DNA of 55,196 bases. Origin: Mycobacterium sp. (GTDB lineage: Bacteria > Actinomycetota > Actinomycetes > Mycobacteriales > Mycobacteriaceae). Shown here piece by piece: positions 23,519 through 31,827 of this stretch (position 1 is its first letter; every line of letters begins with the position of its first letter). Below the pieces are notes generated by a model. It was not told the DNA's origin. It was given only the letters and a program-made list of their open reading frames with translations, and searched no databases. Location: NCBI GenBank assembly GCA_025965975.1, contig JAOPVX010000409.1:1-55196 (forward strand), read 5' to 3'. Position numbers and translations under genes: made by a program.

Positions 23519-24301
23519 CTAGATGGGGAGCTTGCGGAAGATGGGCCGCGGGATGTGTCGCAACACCATCATCACGTACCTGAACGCCCCCGGCGCCCAT
23601 ACCAGTTCCTTGCCCTTGGCCGATGCCGTGACCGCCAGGTCGGCGACGTACTCCTTGTCGACGGTGAACGGCGCTTCTTTGGTGCCCGTGGCTTTCCAGT
23701 GCTGGATCGTCGTCGTGGTGCGCACTTGCCCGGGCCTGATCACGAGCACCCGAACGCCGTACTCGCGCAACGCTTCTCCAAGGCCGAGGTAGAAGCCGTC
23801 AAGGCCGGCCTTGGTGGACCCGTATACGAAGTTGGACCGCCGTACCCGCTCCCCGGCAGCCGAGCTCATCGCTATGACCTGGCCGAAGCCCTGTGCGCGC
23901 ATCCTCTCGCCGACCAGCACCCCGACCGAAACCGCTGCGGTGTAGTTGATCTCGGCGACCTGCACGGCCTTTCGCTGGTTCTGCCACAGCTCTTCGGCGT
24001 CGCCGAGCAGTCCGAAGGCGACGATGGCCACGTCGACATCGCCGCCCGCGAAGGCCGCATCGATGACCTTCGGATGACTCTCGGTGTCGATCGCGTCGAA
24101 GTCGATCAGCTCGACGGACTTTGCGCCCGCCGCCTTCAGCTGCGCGACGGCGTTGTCGCGGAGCGGGTCATCGGGCAGCGCGGTCAGCACGATGCGCGCT
24201 GGCGCATTGCGCAGATAGCGCTCACAGATGGCCAGCCCGATCTCGGATGTGCCGCCGAGCAGCAGAATGGTCTGGGGATTGCCTACGGCGTCGAGCACCA
24301 T
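23519..24301 (-). CDS. dprE2: Decaprenylphosphoryl-2-keto-ribose reductase DprE2
   Basis: NAD(P)H-dependent short-chain dehydrogenase that reduces the keto intermediate made by DprE1 to decaprenyl-phosphoryl-arabinose. 260 residues. The nucleotide-binding GGTSEIGLA is at the N-terminus and the SDR active-site YGSTKAG in the middle, and the C-terminal [13 protein letters not shown] matches the M. tuberculosis enzyme. A short insertion of about six residues is present near [11 protein letters not shown] compared with M. tuberculosis. The ATG directly abuts the dprE1 stop with no gap. Confidence 0.96.
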   Translation of the reverse strand: MVLDAVGNPQTILLLGGTSEIGLAICERYLRNAPARIVLTALPDDPLRDNAVAQLKAAGAKSVELIDFDAIDTESHPKVIDAAFAGGDVDVAIVAFGLLGDAEELWQNQRKAVQVAEINYTAAVSVGVLVGERMRAQGFGQVIAMSSAAGERVRRSNFVYGSTKAGLDGFYLGLGEALREYGVRVLVIRPGQVRTTTTIQHWKATGTKEAPFTVDKEYVADLAVTASAKGKELVWAPGAFRYVMMVLRHIPRPIFRKLPI

Positions 24302-25684
24302 CTAGAGCAGCTCCAAGCGTCGGGCCATGTCGGAGGCGAACACACCGTTCGGATCGACCTTGCGGCGCACGGCGATCCACTCGTCGATTCGCGGGTACAT
24401 GGCGTGGAAGGTCTTCGCCTGGACTCGGTTGTCCTTGGCGGTGTACAGCCGGCCGCCGAACTCCAGCACTCGGCCGTCGAGTTCATTGAGAAACTCGTTG
24501 AGGCCCGGCTTGATGGGGAAGTCGACGCATACGTTCCAGCCTGGAATCGGGAAGCTAAGGGGAGCTTCGTTGCCCGGCCCGAACAGCTTGAACACGTTAA
24601 GGAACGAATAGTGGCCCGACTTCTGAATGTCGTACATGATGCCCTTGAACGCCTCGATGGCCTCGGTGGGCACCACGAACTGGTACTGGCCGAAACCCGC
24701 GGAGCCGTACGCACGGTTCCACTCCCCGAACATGTCGAGCGGGTGATAGAACTGCGTCAGGTTCTGAGCCTTGCCCCGGTAGGTACCTGACTTGCGATAC
24801 CACAGCTCTCCGACCGCGGTGAACGAGTACTTGTTCATCAACCCGTTCGGGAATATGTCGGGAAATGTAAGTAATTGTGGCGCATCAAATTTCAGCGGGT
24901 TCCGCCGCAACTTCTTGGGCAACTGGTCGAGCGTGGCCAGCGAACCGCGGGAGATGGCCGCACGACCGAGTTTGGGTGGCGCACTGATCGCGTCGAACCA
25001 GGCCGACGAGTAGGTGTAGTCATCTTCGCTGCCGTCGCTGTGGAATGCGATGGTCTCGTCGAGGCCGGCCGTGACATCGCCGTCGGCGATGAAGTACGCC
25101 GTCTCGGTTGGGGTCATCTCGATCGTCGCGCGCAGGATGATGCCGGTCAGGCCGTTGCCGCCGACGGTGGCCCAGAACAGCTCGGCCTCGGGGCCGTCGG
25201 GGGTCAGCTGGCGGATGTCTCCGTCGGCGGTCAACAGGTCCATCGACCGCACGTGGTTGCCGAAGCTGCCCGCGCTGTGGTGGTTCTTGCCGTGGATGTC
25301 GCAGGCGATCGCGCCGCCGATGGTGACCTGGCGGGTGCCAGGCAGTACCGGCACCCACAGCCCGAGCGGCAGCCCAGCCCGCATCAGTTGGTCGAGGTTC
25401 ACTCCGGCGTCGACATCCACCAGGTGGGTACCGCTGTCCATCGAGTGGATTTTGTTCAGCGGAGTCATGTCGACGACGAGACCGCCGCCGTTCTGGGCGT
25501 TATCGCCGTAGGAGCGTCCGAGCCCGCGGGCGATCACACCGCGGCCGCCGCTGTCGGCCACCTGGGCCACGGCCTTCGCGATGACGTCTGCCTCGGGGGT
25601 CGACAGCACCTGGGCCACGGAAGGGGCGGTCCTGGCCCAGCCGGTCAGCCGCTTCGGGGTCGTCGGAACGTCGGTGCTCAGCAT
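24302..25684 (-). CDS. dprE1: Decaprenylphosphoryl-beta-D-ribose 2'-oxidase DprE1
   Basis: FAD-dependent oxidase that starts the epimerisation of decaprenyl-phosphoryl-ribose, in the periplasm-facing DprE1-DprE2 complex. 460 residues from the ATG at 25684 ([16 protein letters not shown]), which matches the known N-terminus. A longer in-frame start at 25759 would run through the 16-bp repeat array and is rejected. The FAD-binding region [16 protein letters not shown] and the substrate region [12 protein letters not shown] are present. Cys386 (in PGWNVCVDF) corresponds to Cys387, the residue trapped by benzothiazinones, so the enzyme should be of the sensitive type. Confidence 0.97.
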   Translation of the reverse strand: MLSTDVPTTPKRLTGWARTAPSVAQVLSTPEADVIAKAVAQVADSGGRGVIARGLGRSYGDNAQNGGGLVVDMTPLNKIHSMDSGTHLVDVDAGVNLDQLMRAGLPLGLWVPVLPGTRQVTIGGAIACDIHGKNHHSAGSFGNHVRSMDLLTADGDIRQLTPDGPEAELFWATVGGNGLTGIILRATIEMTPTETAYFIADGDVTAGLDETIAFHSDGSEDDYTYSSAWFDAISAPPKLGRAAISRGSLATLDQLPKKLRRNPLKFDAPQLLTFPDIFPNGLMNKYSFTAVGELWYRKSGTYRGKAQNLTQFYHPLDMFGEWNRAYGSAGFGQYQFVVPTEAIEAFKGIMYDIQKSGHYSFLNVFKLFGPGNEAPLSFPIPGWNVCVDFPIKPGLNEFLNELDGRVLEFGGRLYTAKDNRVQAKTFHAMYPRIDEWIAVRRKVDPNGVFASDMARRLELL

Positions 25685-25698
25685 CGTCAAAGAGGGTA
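25685..25698 (-). promoter_or_regulatory. Possible -10 element just upstream of dprE1
   Basis: Read on the minus strand, TACCCT at 25698-25693 lies 8 nt before the dprE1 ATG. This fits a TANNNT -10 hexamer for a near-leaderless internal promoter. It would give dprE1-dprE2-aftA-emb its own start below the repeat array. Weak evidence. Confidence 0.25.
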
Positions 25699-25720
25699 CC
25701 GTGCGCGTCTTGGCGCTCGG

Positions 25721-25771
25721 CAGGCATGAATAAGCGCAGGCATGAATAAGCGCAGGCATGAATCAGCGCAG
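25721..25771 (-). repeat. 16-bp tandem repeat (3.2 copies) at the gtrA stop / dprE1 leader
   Basis: CAGGCATGAATAAGCG at 25721-25736 and 25737-25752, then CAGGCATGAATCAGCG at 25753-25768 and a final CAG. The gtrA-like stop codon (TCA on this strand, 25763-25765) lies inside the third copy, so the array duplicates the gene end into the spacer before dprE1. It lengthens the gtrA-dprE1 gap to 78 bp. Confidence 0.9.
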
Positions 25772-26173
25772 CCGGAAAATGACCGCCCGCTGAACCACGA
25801 AGTTGATGACGGTCGCGGTGCCCTGGGCAATGACGAACGCCACCGGCACCGCCCACGTCCGGTAGTCGAAGGCATGCAGGCACACGTGATTGAGCCCGAC
25901 CTGCACTACGAACGTCAGCGCGTAAAGCGCGACCACCGCGATGAACCGTTCGATGCTTGGTTCCGCCTGAAACGTCCAGCGCCGGTTGATCAGGTAGGCC
26001 GTGATCGTGCCGACGATGAAGCTGATGATCTTGGCGATGTCGAAAGACAGGCCAAGCGCGTGCAGTGCGATGTAAAGCCCGAAGTCCACGATCGCCGAGA
26101 AACCGCCGGTGACAATGAATCGCCACACCTGGGTCCGCAGCGTCAGGTTCGGCGACATCGGGGGCTCGGCCAC
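25763..26173 (-). CDS. GtrA-family membrane protein (Rv3789 homologue)
   Basis: 136 residues with four predicted membrane helices ([38 protein letters not shown]; a third at [15 protein letters not shown]; a fourth at [17 protein letters not shown]) and the family motif YLINRRWTF. Position immediately upstream of dprE1 matches Rv3789, whose proposed roles are decaprenyl-phosphoryl-arabinose translocation or anchoring of AftA; the literature disagrees. The start is uncertain: GTG at 26173 or ATG at 26158, and the M. tuberculosis protein is shorter still at its N-terminus. Confidence 0.88.
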   Translation of the reverse strand: MAEPPMSPNLTLRTQVWRFIVTGGFSAIVDFGLYIALHALGLSFDIAKIISFIVGTITAYLINRRWTFQAEPSIERFIAVVALYALTFVVQVGLNHVCLHAFDYRTWAVPVAFVIAQGTATVINFVVQRAVIFRLR

Positions 26174-26182
26174 CCGGGCAGC

Positions 26183-27595
26183 TTAGCCAGCCAGTCCGCT
26201 GGCCCTGAGCACCCCGCACAGCGCCTCGACCGCGCCTCCGAACGCATACTCGGCCGGGGCGGCGAAGCCGACGATGATGCCATCGCGGTTCGCGATCTGC
26301 TGGCCGGCCAGTGGATGGCGCATCCTCGAAAGGCCCTGCAGTGCGACACCGGCGTCGCCCGCCCGTCGCAACACCTCGTGCTCGCTGCCGTCGGGCAGGG
26401 TCAGCAGCACGTTCACGCCGGCGGCCAGACCGCTGATCCCGACCTCGAATCCGGCGAGCGCGTCGACGAGGGCGTCGCGGCGTCGCCGGTAACGCGCACG
26501 CATCCTGCGGATATGGCGGTCGTACTGACCGCTGGCAATGAAGTCGGCCATTGTGAGCTGGTTGATGGAGTCGACGTAGAACTGCGCGCCACCCGCGGCG
26601 TCGATCACCGGGTCGACGAGGTCTTCGGGCAGCGCAGCCCAACCGAGCCGCAGCGTCTGCGCCAGGCTCTTGCTGGTCGATCCCAGGTAGGCGACCCGAT
26701 CGGGACACAGTGGCTGCAGGGCACCCACGGGTTGGCGGTCGTAGCGGAACTCCCCGTCATAGTCGTCGTCGAGCACGTAGCCGCCGGTGCGCTGCGCCCA
26801 GTCGACGACGGCGGTGCGCCGCGCCGGATGCAGTGGCATGCCGTGCGGGTGGTGGTGAGCCGGGGTGAGCAGCACGGCGGGCACGTCAAGCCCGTCTAGA
26901 TCGCTCACGACCGCGCCGTGCTCGTCAAGGCCGATCGGGATCGTCGGCACCCCCAGCTCGGCGATGGCGTCGCGGAAGATGAACAGCCCGTAGGCCTCGA
27001 CGGCGATCGGGCCACCGACGACACGTGCCAACAGTTGGACCGCGTGTCGGACCCCGGCGCAGATCACGATCGTCTCGGGCGACGTGCGCACGCCGCGCGC
27101 CCTGGCAAGGTATTCGGCGAGCGCGTCGCGAAGCTCGGGCCGCCCGCGTGGATCTCCCATCCGCAGCGCCGCGGTGGGCGCGTTGGTCAGTGCCCGGCGA
27201 GCGGCGGCCACCCATGCGTTGCGCGGAAACTCGGCCACGTCCGGCGAGCCGGGCATCAGGTTGTGCGTCGGTACGACTGGTATCCCGCGGGGCCTCGCGG
27301 GCACTCCCGTTCCGCTGACGTTGACCACCCACGTGCCGGCCCCCTGCCGTGACGCGAGCCATCCTTCGGCGACTAGCTCTGCATAGGCCTCGGCCACCGT
27401 GTTGCGGGCCAATCCGAGGTCCGCAGCGAGGCTGCGCGACGGCGGCAGCATGGTGCCTGGCGTCAACCGGCCGGATCGCACCGCGTCGCGCAGGGCGCTG
27501 AGCAGCCGGCCTCTGGCTCCGCGAGCGCCAGGCGTGATGGTTTGACGCAGATCAAGATGCAGGTCACGGCTACCCAAATTGGCCCATGAATCCAT
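26183..27595 (-). CDS. MocR/PdxR-type transcriptional regulator (GntR domain plus aminotransferase-like domain)
   Basis: 470 residues from the ATG at 27595. The N-terminal winged helix (LLSALRDAVRSGRLTPG, then a second helix region SRSLAADLGLARNTVAEAY) is followed by a class I aminotransferase-like domain with DDDYDGEFRY and the lysine in GSTSKSLAQTLRLGW, where PLP binds in this family. Such proteins use PLP or an amino compound as effector and bind direct repeats. It is divergent from the AhpD-like gene at 27645, with only 49 bp between start codons, so that gene is the likely target. Confidence 0.9.
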   Translation of the reverse strand: MDSWANLGSRDLHLDLRQTITPGARGARGRLLSALRDAVRSGRLTPGTMLPPSRSLAADLGLARNTVAEAYAELVAEGWLASRQGAGTWVVNVSGTGVPARPRGIPVVPTHNLMPGSPDVAEFPRNAWVAAARRALTNAPTAALRMGDPRGRPELRDALAEYLARARGVRTSPETIVICAGVRHAVQLLARVVGGPIAVEAYGLFIFRDAIAELGVPTIPIGLDEHGAVVSDLDGLDVPAVLLTPAHHHPHGMPLHPARRTAVVDWAQRTGGYVLDDDYDGEFRYDRQPVGALQPLCPDRVAYLGSTSKSLAQTLRLGWAALPEDLVDPVIDAAGGAQFYVDSINQLTMADFIASGQYDRHIRRMRARYRRRRDALVDALAGFEVGISGLAAGVNVLLTLPDGSEHEVLRRAGDAGVALQGLSRMRHPLAGQQIANRDGIIVGFAAPAEYAFGGAVEALCGVLRASGLAG

Positions 27596-27612
27596 AACAA
27601 AATTGAACCATG
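27576..27612. promoter_or_regulatory. Direct repeat, candidate MocR operator
   Basis: AAATTGGCCCATG at 27576-27588 and AAATTGAACCATG at 27600-27612 match at 11 of 13 positions and are spaced exactly 24 bp apart. They overlap the regulator's start codon and lie upstream of the divergent AhpD-like gene. MocR proteins are known to bind paired direct repeats. Confidence 0.5.
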
Positions 27613-27644
27613 TAGATGGGACTTTCGGTATTAGCGTTGTCGGT

Positions 27645-28118
27645 ATGACACAGACATTGGAAACCAAGACCACCGTCGATCGCCTCAAGCTCTACAAGAC
27701 GTCTCCCGAGCTGTACGACGCGATGATGGCGCTGAGCAATGCCGCCGCCAAGGACATCGATGCCGACCTGGCGGAACTGATCAAGATCCGCGCTTCGCAG
27801 ATCAACCACTGTGCGTTCTGCCTCGACATGCACACGCGCGACGCCCGCAACCTTGGCGTCAGCGACCAGAAGCTCGACGTGCTCGCGGCATGGGAAGAGG
27901 CCGGCGATTTGTTCACCGAACGTGAGAAAGCCGCGTTGGCGCTGACAGAGTCGATGACGGACCTCCCAGGCGGCGACCACGTCTCCGACGAGGTGTACGC
28001 ACGCGCCGCTGCGGCGTTCTCCGAGCGGGAGCTGGGCCAGGTCATCGCGATGGCGCTGACGATCAATGCCTGGAACCGCATCGGCGTGACGACACGCCTG
28101 CCGCTGCCCAAGCGCTAA
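27645..28118 (+). CDS. Carboxymuconolactone decarboxylase / AhpD-like protein
   Basis: 157 residues from the ATG at 27645. The AhpD-type redox motif appears as NHCAFCLDMH (CxxC with a following His), in the usual place after EL..IRASQ. The family acts as alkylhydroperoxidase-like disulfide reductases. TAGCGT at 27632-27637 ends 7 nt before the ATG, which suggests a near-leaderless transcript and supports this start over an upstream in-frame ATG at 27579. The divergent MocR regulator probably controls it. Confidence 0.9.
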   Translation: MTQTLETKTTVDRLKLYKTSPELYDAMMALSNAAAKDIDADLAELIKIRASQINHCAFCLDMHTRDARNLGVSDQKLDVLAAWEEAGDLFTEREKAALALTESMTDLPGGDHVSDEVYARAAAAFSERELGQVIAMALTINAWNRIGVTTRLPLPKR

Positions 28119-28145
28119 TTCAGTCGAGGGGTGCGGACCCGGTCT

Positions 28146-28209
28146 GGTGCAGAGATCGACGTCAACGGCGACGTGGTCTAAAGACGTGGTCTAAATCTAA
28201 AACTGCACC
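28146..28209. repeat. 13-bp tandem direct repeat inside a 7-bp inverted repeat
   Basis: GACGTGGTCTAAA occurs twice back to back at 28170-28182 and 28183-28195. The pair is bracketed by GGTGCAG (28146-28152) and CTGCACC (28203-28209), which could pair. It occupies the gap between the convergent AhpD-like and DUF222 genes (28119-28272), where no gene is seen, and may be a weak terminator or an insertion scar. Confidence 0.6.
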
Positions 28210-28272
28210 GGCCGGGCACCGACGCCCGCCCGATGGCGATCCGGCTGGGCGTCCTGTGAAGTGCCCTTGGAG

Positions 28273-29667
28273 CTAGAAGGGCGGTGGGTCGGCGGCGTAG
28301 CGGGCCCGGTTGAGGCCGCGTTCCCATTGGACTCGGTACGCGCGGTCCTCTGCCCGGCTGCGTTTTCGCTTGGGCATCGCGAGTTCTCGGTTCGGGCCGG
28401 GCGAAGGGCCCTTCGCAAGAACTAGTTTCTCCGTTGGCACGGCGAGTTGTGGAAAGAACAACGCACCAAGCGGTTTGGTGGTGTAGGTGCGCCCGGTCGG
28501 CGATGTCCAGATCACCGTTCCGTCGGCCAGTTGTTGTTCGTCCCAGCCGGCCGGTCCGGCGTAGAAGGTCTTAAACAGGTGGTGGATTCGGCAGTACAGC
28601 TTGTTGTTCGACGGGTGCGTCGGCCCGACCGGATACGGCACGGTGTGGTCGATGTCGGATACCACCGCGGACTCATCGCAGCCGGGCCAGCGGCACGTCA
28701 GATCGCGGCAGCGGATGAACCTCGTCAAACCCGCTGATGGGCGGTAGTGCGGTTCTGCGACAAGGTCTTTGGGGACGACTACTGGGCGCAGCTTGGCTTG
28801 CTTCGCCAGCTCGGTGACCATCGCGGCGGGCAGCGCGCCGTAACCCGGCAGGTAGCCCGGCTTGTCACTGGTGCCATCGACAGTGCCGGCTTCGGCGAGC
28901 ACGTTGATGACGATCTCGCCGCACGGGGCCTCGGTCGTGGCTGCCGGGCAGTCGGTCGATCCACAGCTGCACGGCATCGTTGCCGCGCCTGCGGCCAGTG
29001 GCGTCAGCGCATCGGCGCGGCGTTGCGTTTTCGTGCGCGGATCATCAGGGCACACCGTCGACGCGAGTTCGTTCAACTTCTTGTCGAAGGCCGCCGCATC
29101 CGGTGCGCGCACACTGCCCCAGATCTCGGCCAAGCCGCTCTGGTCGGGCTGGACCTCGATATGACGGTCGAGGTCACGCTGACGAGCGACGCGCACCGCG
29201 TCGGGGTCCAGATCGATCACCATCCAGTCGACAAGGTCGGTGATCTTTTCGCGCGAGAGTTTGTTCCAGGCCGGCGCCTTCCGGGCGAGCTCGGTATCGA
29301 TTTTGGCCAGGACGGCCTGGTCGCTGATCAAGTCGGTACGGAAGATGGCCGCTGCGACCACCCGGAAGTCCACCCTGCCGGCGAGAAACACCTCCGTCAG
29401 TTGCGGGAACCGCTCCAGGAGCGTGGTTCCATAGCGCATTTGCGAGGACGCCCGGCCACGGCTGATGCCCAGCTCGGCGCCGATCTCGGCCGCAGTGGCC
29501 TCCCAGTCATCGGTGCACCAGATGTCGTGTTCGCCGGACTTCTGCTCCATGCGGCGCTGGGCAAACCGGCCCACCGCCATCAGCTGGCGCGCGAAGGCGG
29601 CGCGCTCGGCTTGCTGGGCATTGCCCATCAGGTCGAGCAGCTCGGCGTCTCCGCATCCATCGAACAC
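28273..29667 (-). CDS. DUF222 / HNH endonuclease domain protein (13E12 repeat family)
   Basis: 464 residues, GTG start. The N-terminal DUF222 helical region is followed by a C-terminal HNH domain with CRDLTCRWPGCD, SDIDHTVPYPVGPTHPSNN and CRIHH, which supply the zinc cysteines and the His-Asn-His core. This is the repetitive 13E12 family of mycobacteria, present in many copies per genome. Individual functions are unknown and they are often thought to be mobile. An internal CSCGSTDCPAATTEAPCG segment could bind metal. No repeats or transposase flank it. Confidence 0.9.
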   Translation of the reverse strand: MFDGCGDAELLDLMGNAQQAERAAFARQLMAVGRFAQRRMEQKSGEHDIWCTDDWEATAAEIGAELGISRGRASSQMRYGTTLLERFPQLTEVFLAGRVDFRVVAAAIFRTDLISDQAVLAKIDTELARKAPAWNKLSREKITDLVDWMVIDLDPDAVRVARQRDLDRHIEVQPDQSGLAEIWGSVRAPDAAAFDKKLNELASTVCPDDPRTKTQRRADALTPLAAGAATMPCSCGSTDCPAATTEAPCGEIVINVLAEAGTVDGTSDKPGYLPGYGALPAAMVTELAKQAKLRPVVVPKDLVAEPHYRPSAGLTRFIRCRDLTCRWPGCDESAVVSDIDHTVPYPVGPTHPSNNKLYCRIHHLFKTFYAGPAGWDEQQLADGTVIWTSPTGRTYTTKPLGALFFPQLAVPTEKLVLAKGPSPGPNRELAMPKRKRSRAEDRAYRVQWERGLNRARYAADPPPF

Positions 29668-29765
29668 ATGTTTGATTATTCCGCATCGGGCGACATTGAC
29701 AGTTCCCGAAGCCGTCCCGAAGCCGTTGCTTGGGGATCAATTTCGGACTGTGGACAATTGCCAAA

Positions 29766-30380
29766 TCAGGTGGCACCTTCGGCGGTCGGGGTCGGCCCGG
29801 TCAGGTACCGCTGCACGGTCGGGCCGATCCATGCGACAAGGTCGTCGACGCCGGTCGACGCGATCGGTTCGATTCTCAGCTGGTAGCGCGCGAACGCGAG
29901 CCCCATCAAGTGCGAGGCGACCAGCTCGACGCGCAGTACGGCATCGTCAACGTCGAACTCGGCGGCCAGCCGCTCGGCGACGGGCCCGGCAAGGGTGTCG
30001 GACAGCAGCTTCTTGGCCAGCGGCTGATCGGCCGCCGATCGCCACACCGTGACCAGCGGCTCGAAGGTGTCGCCCTCGTCCCAGCGCTCGATGAACCGGC
30101 GGACGAGCCGCGGGCCGATCTCCTCGATGCTCTCGTCGAGCATGCTGGCCAACTGGTGCAGCGGATGTTCCGGGATGTCGATCACCGCCGCGTTGAACAG
30201 GCCTTCCTTGTTGCCGAAGAAGTAGTAGACCATCGCGACGTCCACGCAGGCGTCGGTGGCGATCGCGCGGACGGTGGCCTGCTCGTAGCCATGCTTAAAG
30301 TGCTCGCGCGCCACCTCGACGATGCGCTGCTTGCTCTGCTGGCCCGTTCGCCAGCGGCCGGTTCGCCGGCTTTCAGGCAT
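29766..30380 (-). CDS. TetR-family transcriptional regulator
   Basis: 204 residues. The N-terminal helix-turn-helix contains VRAIATDACVDVAMVYYFFGNKEGLF, the TetR signature. The C-terminal domain is typical of the TetR_C group with ELVASHLMGLAFARYQLRIEPIAS. It is divergent from the ICMT-like gene at 30470. On the minus strand TACGCT ends 7 nt before its ATG, and a palindrome (30396-30409) lies just upstream of that element, so autoregulation is likely. Confidence 0.9.
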   Translation of the reverse strand: MPESRRTGRWRTGQQSKQRIVEVAREHFKHGYEQATVRAIATDACVDVAMVYYFFGNKEGLFNAAVIDIPEHPLHQLASMLDESIEEIGPRLVRRFIERWDEGDTFEPLVTVWRSAADQPLAKKLLSDTLAGPVAERLAAEFDVDDAVLRVELVASHLMGLAFARYQLRIEPIASTGVDDLVAWIGPTVQRYLTGPTPTAEGAT

Positions 30381-30395
30381 GCCAAGAAGCGTACT

Positions 30396-30409
30396 TCAAC
30401 ACATGTTGA
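30396..30409. promoter_or_regulatory. Candidate TetR operator palindrome
   Basis: TCAACACATGTTGA, with arms TCAACA and TGTTGA around a 2-nt centre, sits upstream of the likely -10 element of the TetR gene within the 89-bp divergent gap. Confidence 0.5.
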
Positions 30410-30434
30410 CGTTTATTCGCGGCGAGGCTAGCGT

Positions 30435-30458
30435 CTTCTTCAGCGGTTGTTGAAGAAG
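30435..30458. repeat. Inverted repeat in the leader of the ICMT-like gene
   Basis: CTTCTTCA (30435-30442) and TGAAGAAG (30451-30458) flank an 8-nt spacer. The right arm runs into the Shine-Dalgarno sequence AAGGAGG (30457-30462), 7 nt before the ATG. It could be a second operator or a hairpin that hides the ribosome-binding site. Confidence 0.45.
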
Positions 30459-30469
30459 GAGGTATCTAG

Positions 30470-31000
30470 ATGGCTCGTCGACGACTGTGGTGGCGGCATC
30501 TGCTGTCCGTTCTGCTGGCGCCGGCCATGATGACCGTCTTCATTCCTTCGGTTATTGCGGCGGCCACCGGTGTCGAGGCACCGGATCTGGACACCACCCG
30601 CGGTTGGCTGTTGGCCATCGCCGGTGGCCTGCTGATCGCTCTGGGTCTCGGCATGCTGGTGTGGACGGTGGTCCTGTTCGACCGCGTCGGCGAGGGCACG
30701 CTGGCCATCGGGTCACCGGTCAAATTGGTGGTGCGCGGCCCTTATCGGCATGTCCGCAACCCGATGATGACGGGAGTCTTCTGCATTCAGCTCGGGACGG
30801 CCATCGCCACGATGTCGCCGTGGCTGTTCGGCTGGTTCGCGCTGTTCTTCACCGCGGTCCTGATCGCGATCCGGTTTGTCGAGGAGCCGCACCTGCGCAG
30901 GCGGTTCGGCAGCGACTACGACGAGTACCGGCGCCACGTACCGCGCTGGATCCCGCGGCTCACGGCATGGGAGCCCAGCCCGACCGGTTCCGCCGTCTAG
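30470..31000 (+). CDS. Isoprenylcysteine carboxyl methyltransferase-like membrane protein
   Basis: 176 residues with four or five hydrophobic helices and the PEMT/ICMT-like C-terminal signature GPYRHVRNPMMTGVF, followed by EEPHLRRRFGSDYDEYRRHVPRWIPR. This family methylates membrane-embedded substrates using S-adenosylmethionine; the actual bacterial substrate is unknown. It has a strong Shine-Dalgarno sequence (AAGGAGG) and a divergent TetR gene as likely regulator. Its end overlaps the wzm end by 4 nt in the convergent direction. Confidence 0.85.
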   Translation: MARRRLWWRHLLSVLLAPAMMTVFIPSVIAAATGVEAPDLDTTRGWLLAIAGGLLIALGLGMLVWTVVLFDRVGEGTLAIGSPVKLVVRGPYRHVRNPMMTGVFCIQLGTAIATMSPWLFGWFALFFTAVLIAIRFVEEPHLRRRFGSDYDEYRRHVPRWIPRLTAWEPSPTGSAV

Positions 31001-31827
31001 ACCCAGTACGGCACGCGGGCGCGGTATTGACGCATCGCGAACGCGGCCAATATCCAGCCGATCGCCGTCAGCACCAGCACCACCACCCAGTGCCGCAGTT
31101 CCTGCGGGGCACCGAGGAGCGGCGCGCGCACGATGTCGAGGTAATGCAGCAGCGGGTTGAGTTCGACGATCTTGGCCCACTTGCCCGCGCCCTGGTGCTG
31201 CAGGGTGGCCTCGTTCCAGATGATCGGCGTCATGAAGAACAACAGCTGCACGACGCTGAACAACAGCGGGCTGATGTCACGGTAGCGGGTGGACAGGATG
31301 CCGAAACACAGTGACACCCATACGCAATTCAGCATGATCAGAAAGAGCGCAGGGATGAACGCGAGGTCGGCCAAGGACCACGGTTTGGGATAGATGATCG
31401 CGATGATCACGTAGATGACGATGTTGTGCGCGAACAGGATCATCTGCCGCCACACCAGCCGGTAGACGTGCACGGACAACGGCGTGGGCAGCTGTTTGAT
31501 CAACCCTTCGTTGGCGACGAACACGTCGGCGCCCTCCAGAATGGCCGCATTGATCAGGTTCCAGATGATGAGGCCGAGCGTGACGTAGGGCAGATGTTCG
31601 GACAGCTCGAGATGGAACAGCTTGGAATACAGCCCACCCATCGCGACCGCCGTTGTGCCTGTCGCGATCGTGATCCAGAACGGGCCAAGCACCGAGCGGC
31701 GGTAGCGCTGCTTGATGTCCTGCCAGCCCAGGTGCAGCCACAGCTCGCGCTTGCCGAACCCGGCGACCAGGTCGCCCCACGCGCGGGTCATCGTCTTGGA
31801 CTGTGCGGCCGCGTCGGTAAATGTCAT
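30997..31827 (-). CDS. wzm: Galactan ABC exporter, permease Wzm (Rv3783/RfbD homologue)
   Basis: 276 residues from the ATG at 31827 (MTFTDAAAQSKTMTRAW). ABC-2 type polysaccharide permease with six predicted helices and the family sequence GWQDIKQRYRRSVLGPFWIT near the N-terminus. With Wzt it moves lipid-linked galactan across the plasma membrane before arabinan is added. The start overlaps the glfT1 stop by 4 nt (ATGA), which decides the start over longer in-frame options. Confidence 0.93.
   Translation of the reverse strand: MTFTDAAAQSKTMTRAWGDLVAGFGKRELWLHLGWQDIKQRYRRSVLGPFWITIATGTTAVAMGGLYSKLFHLELSEHLPYVTLGLIIWNLINAAILEGADVFVANEGLIKQLPTPLSVHVYRLVWRQMILFAHNIVIYVIIAIIYPKPWSLADLAFIPALFLIMLNCVWVSLCFGILSTRYRDISPLLFSVVQLLFFMTPIIWNEATLQHQGAGKWAKIVELNPLLHYLDIVRAPLLGAPQELRHWVVVLVLTAIGWILAAFAMRQYRARVPYWV

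Noticed and set aside
25685-25759. Longer DprE1 start through the 16-bp repeat
   Set aside because: The extra residues come from the repeat array, and the start at 25684 matches the known DprE1 N-terminus.
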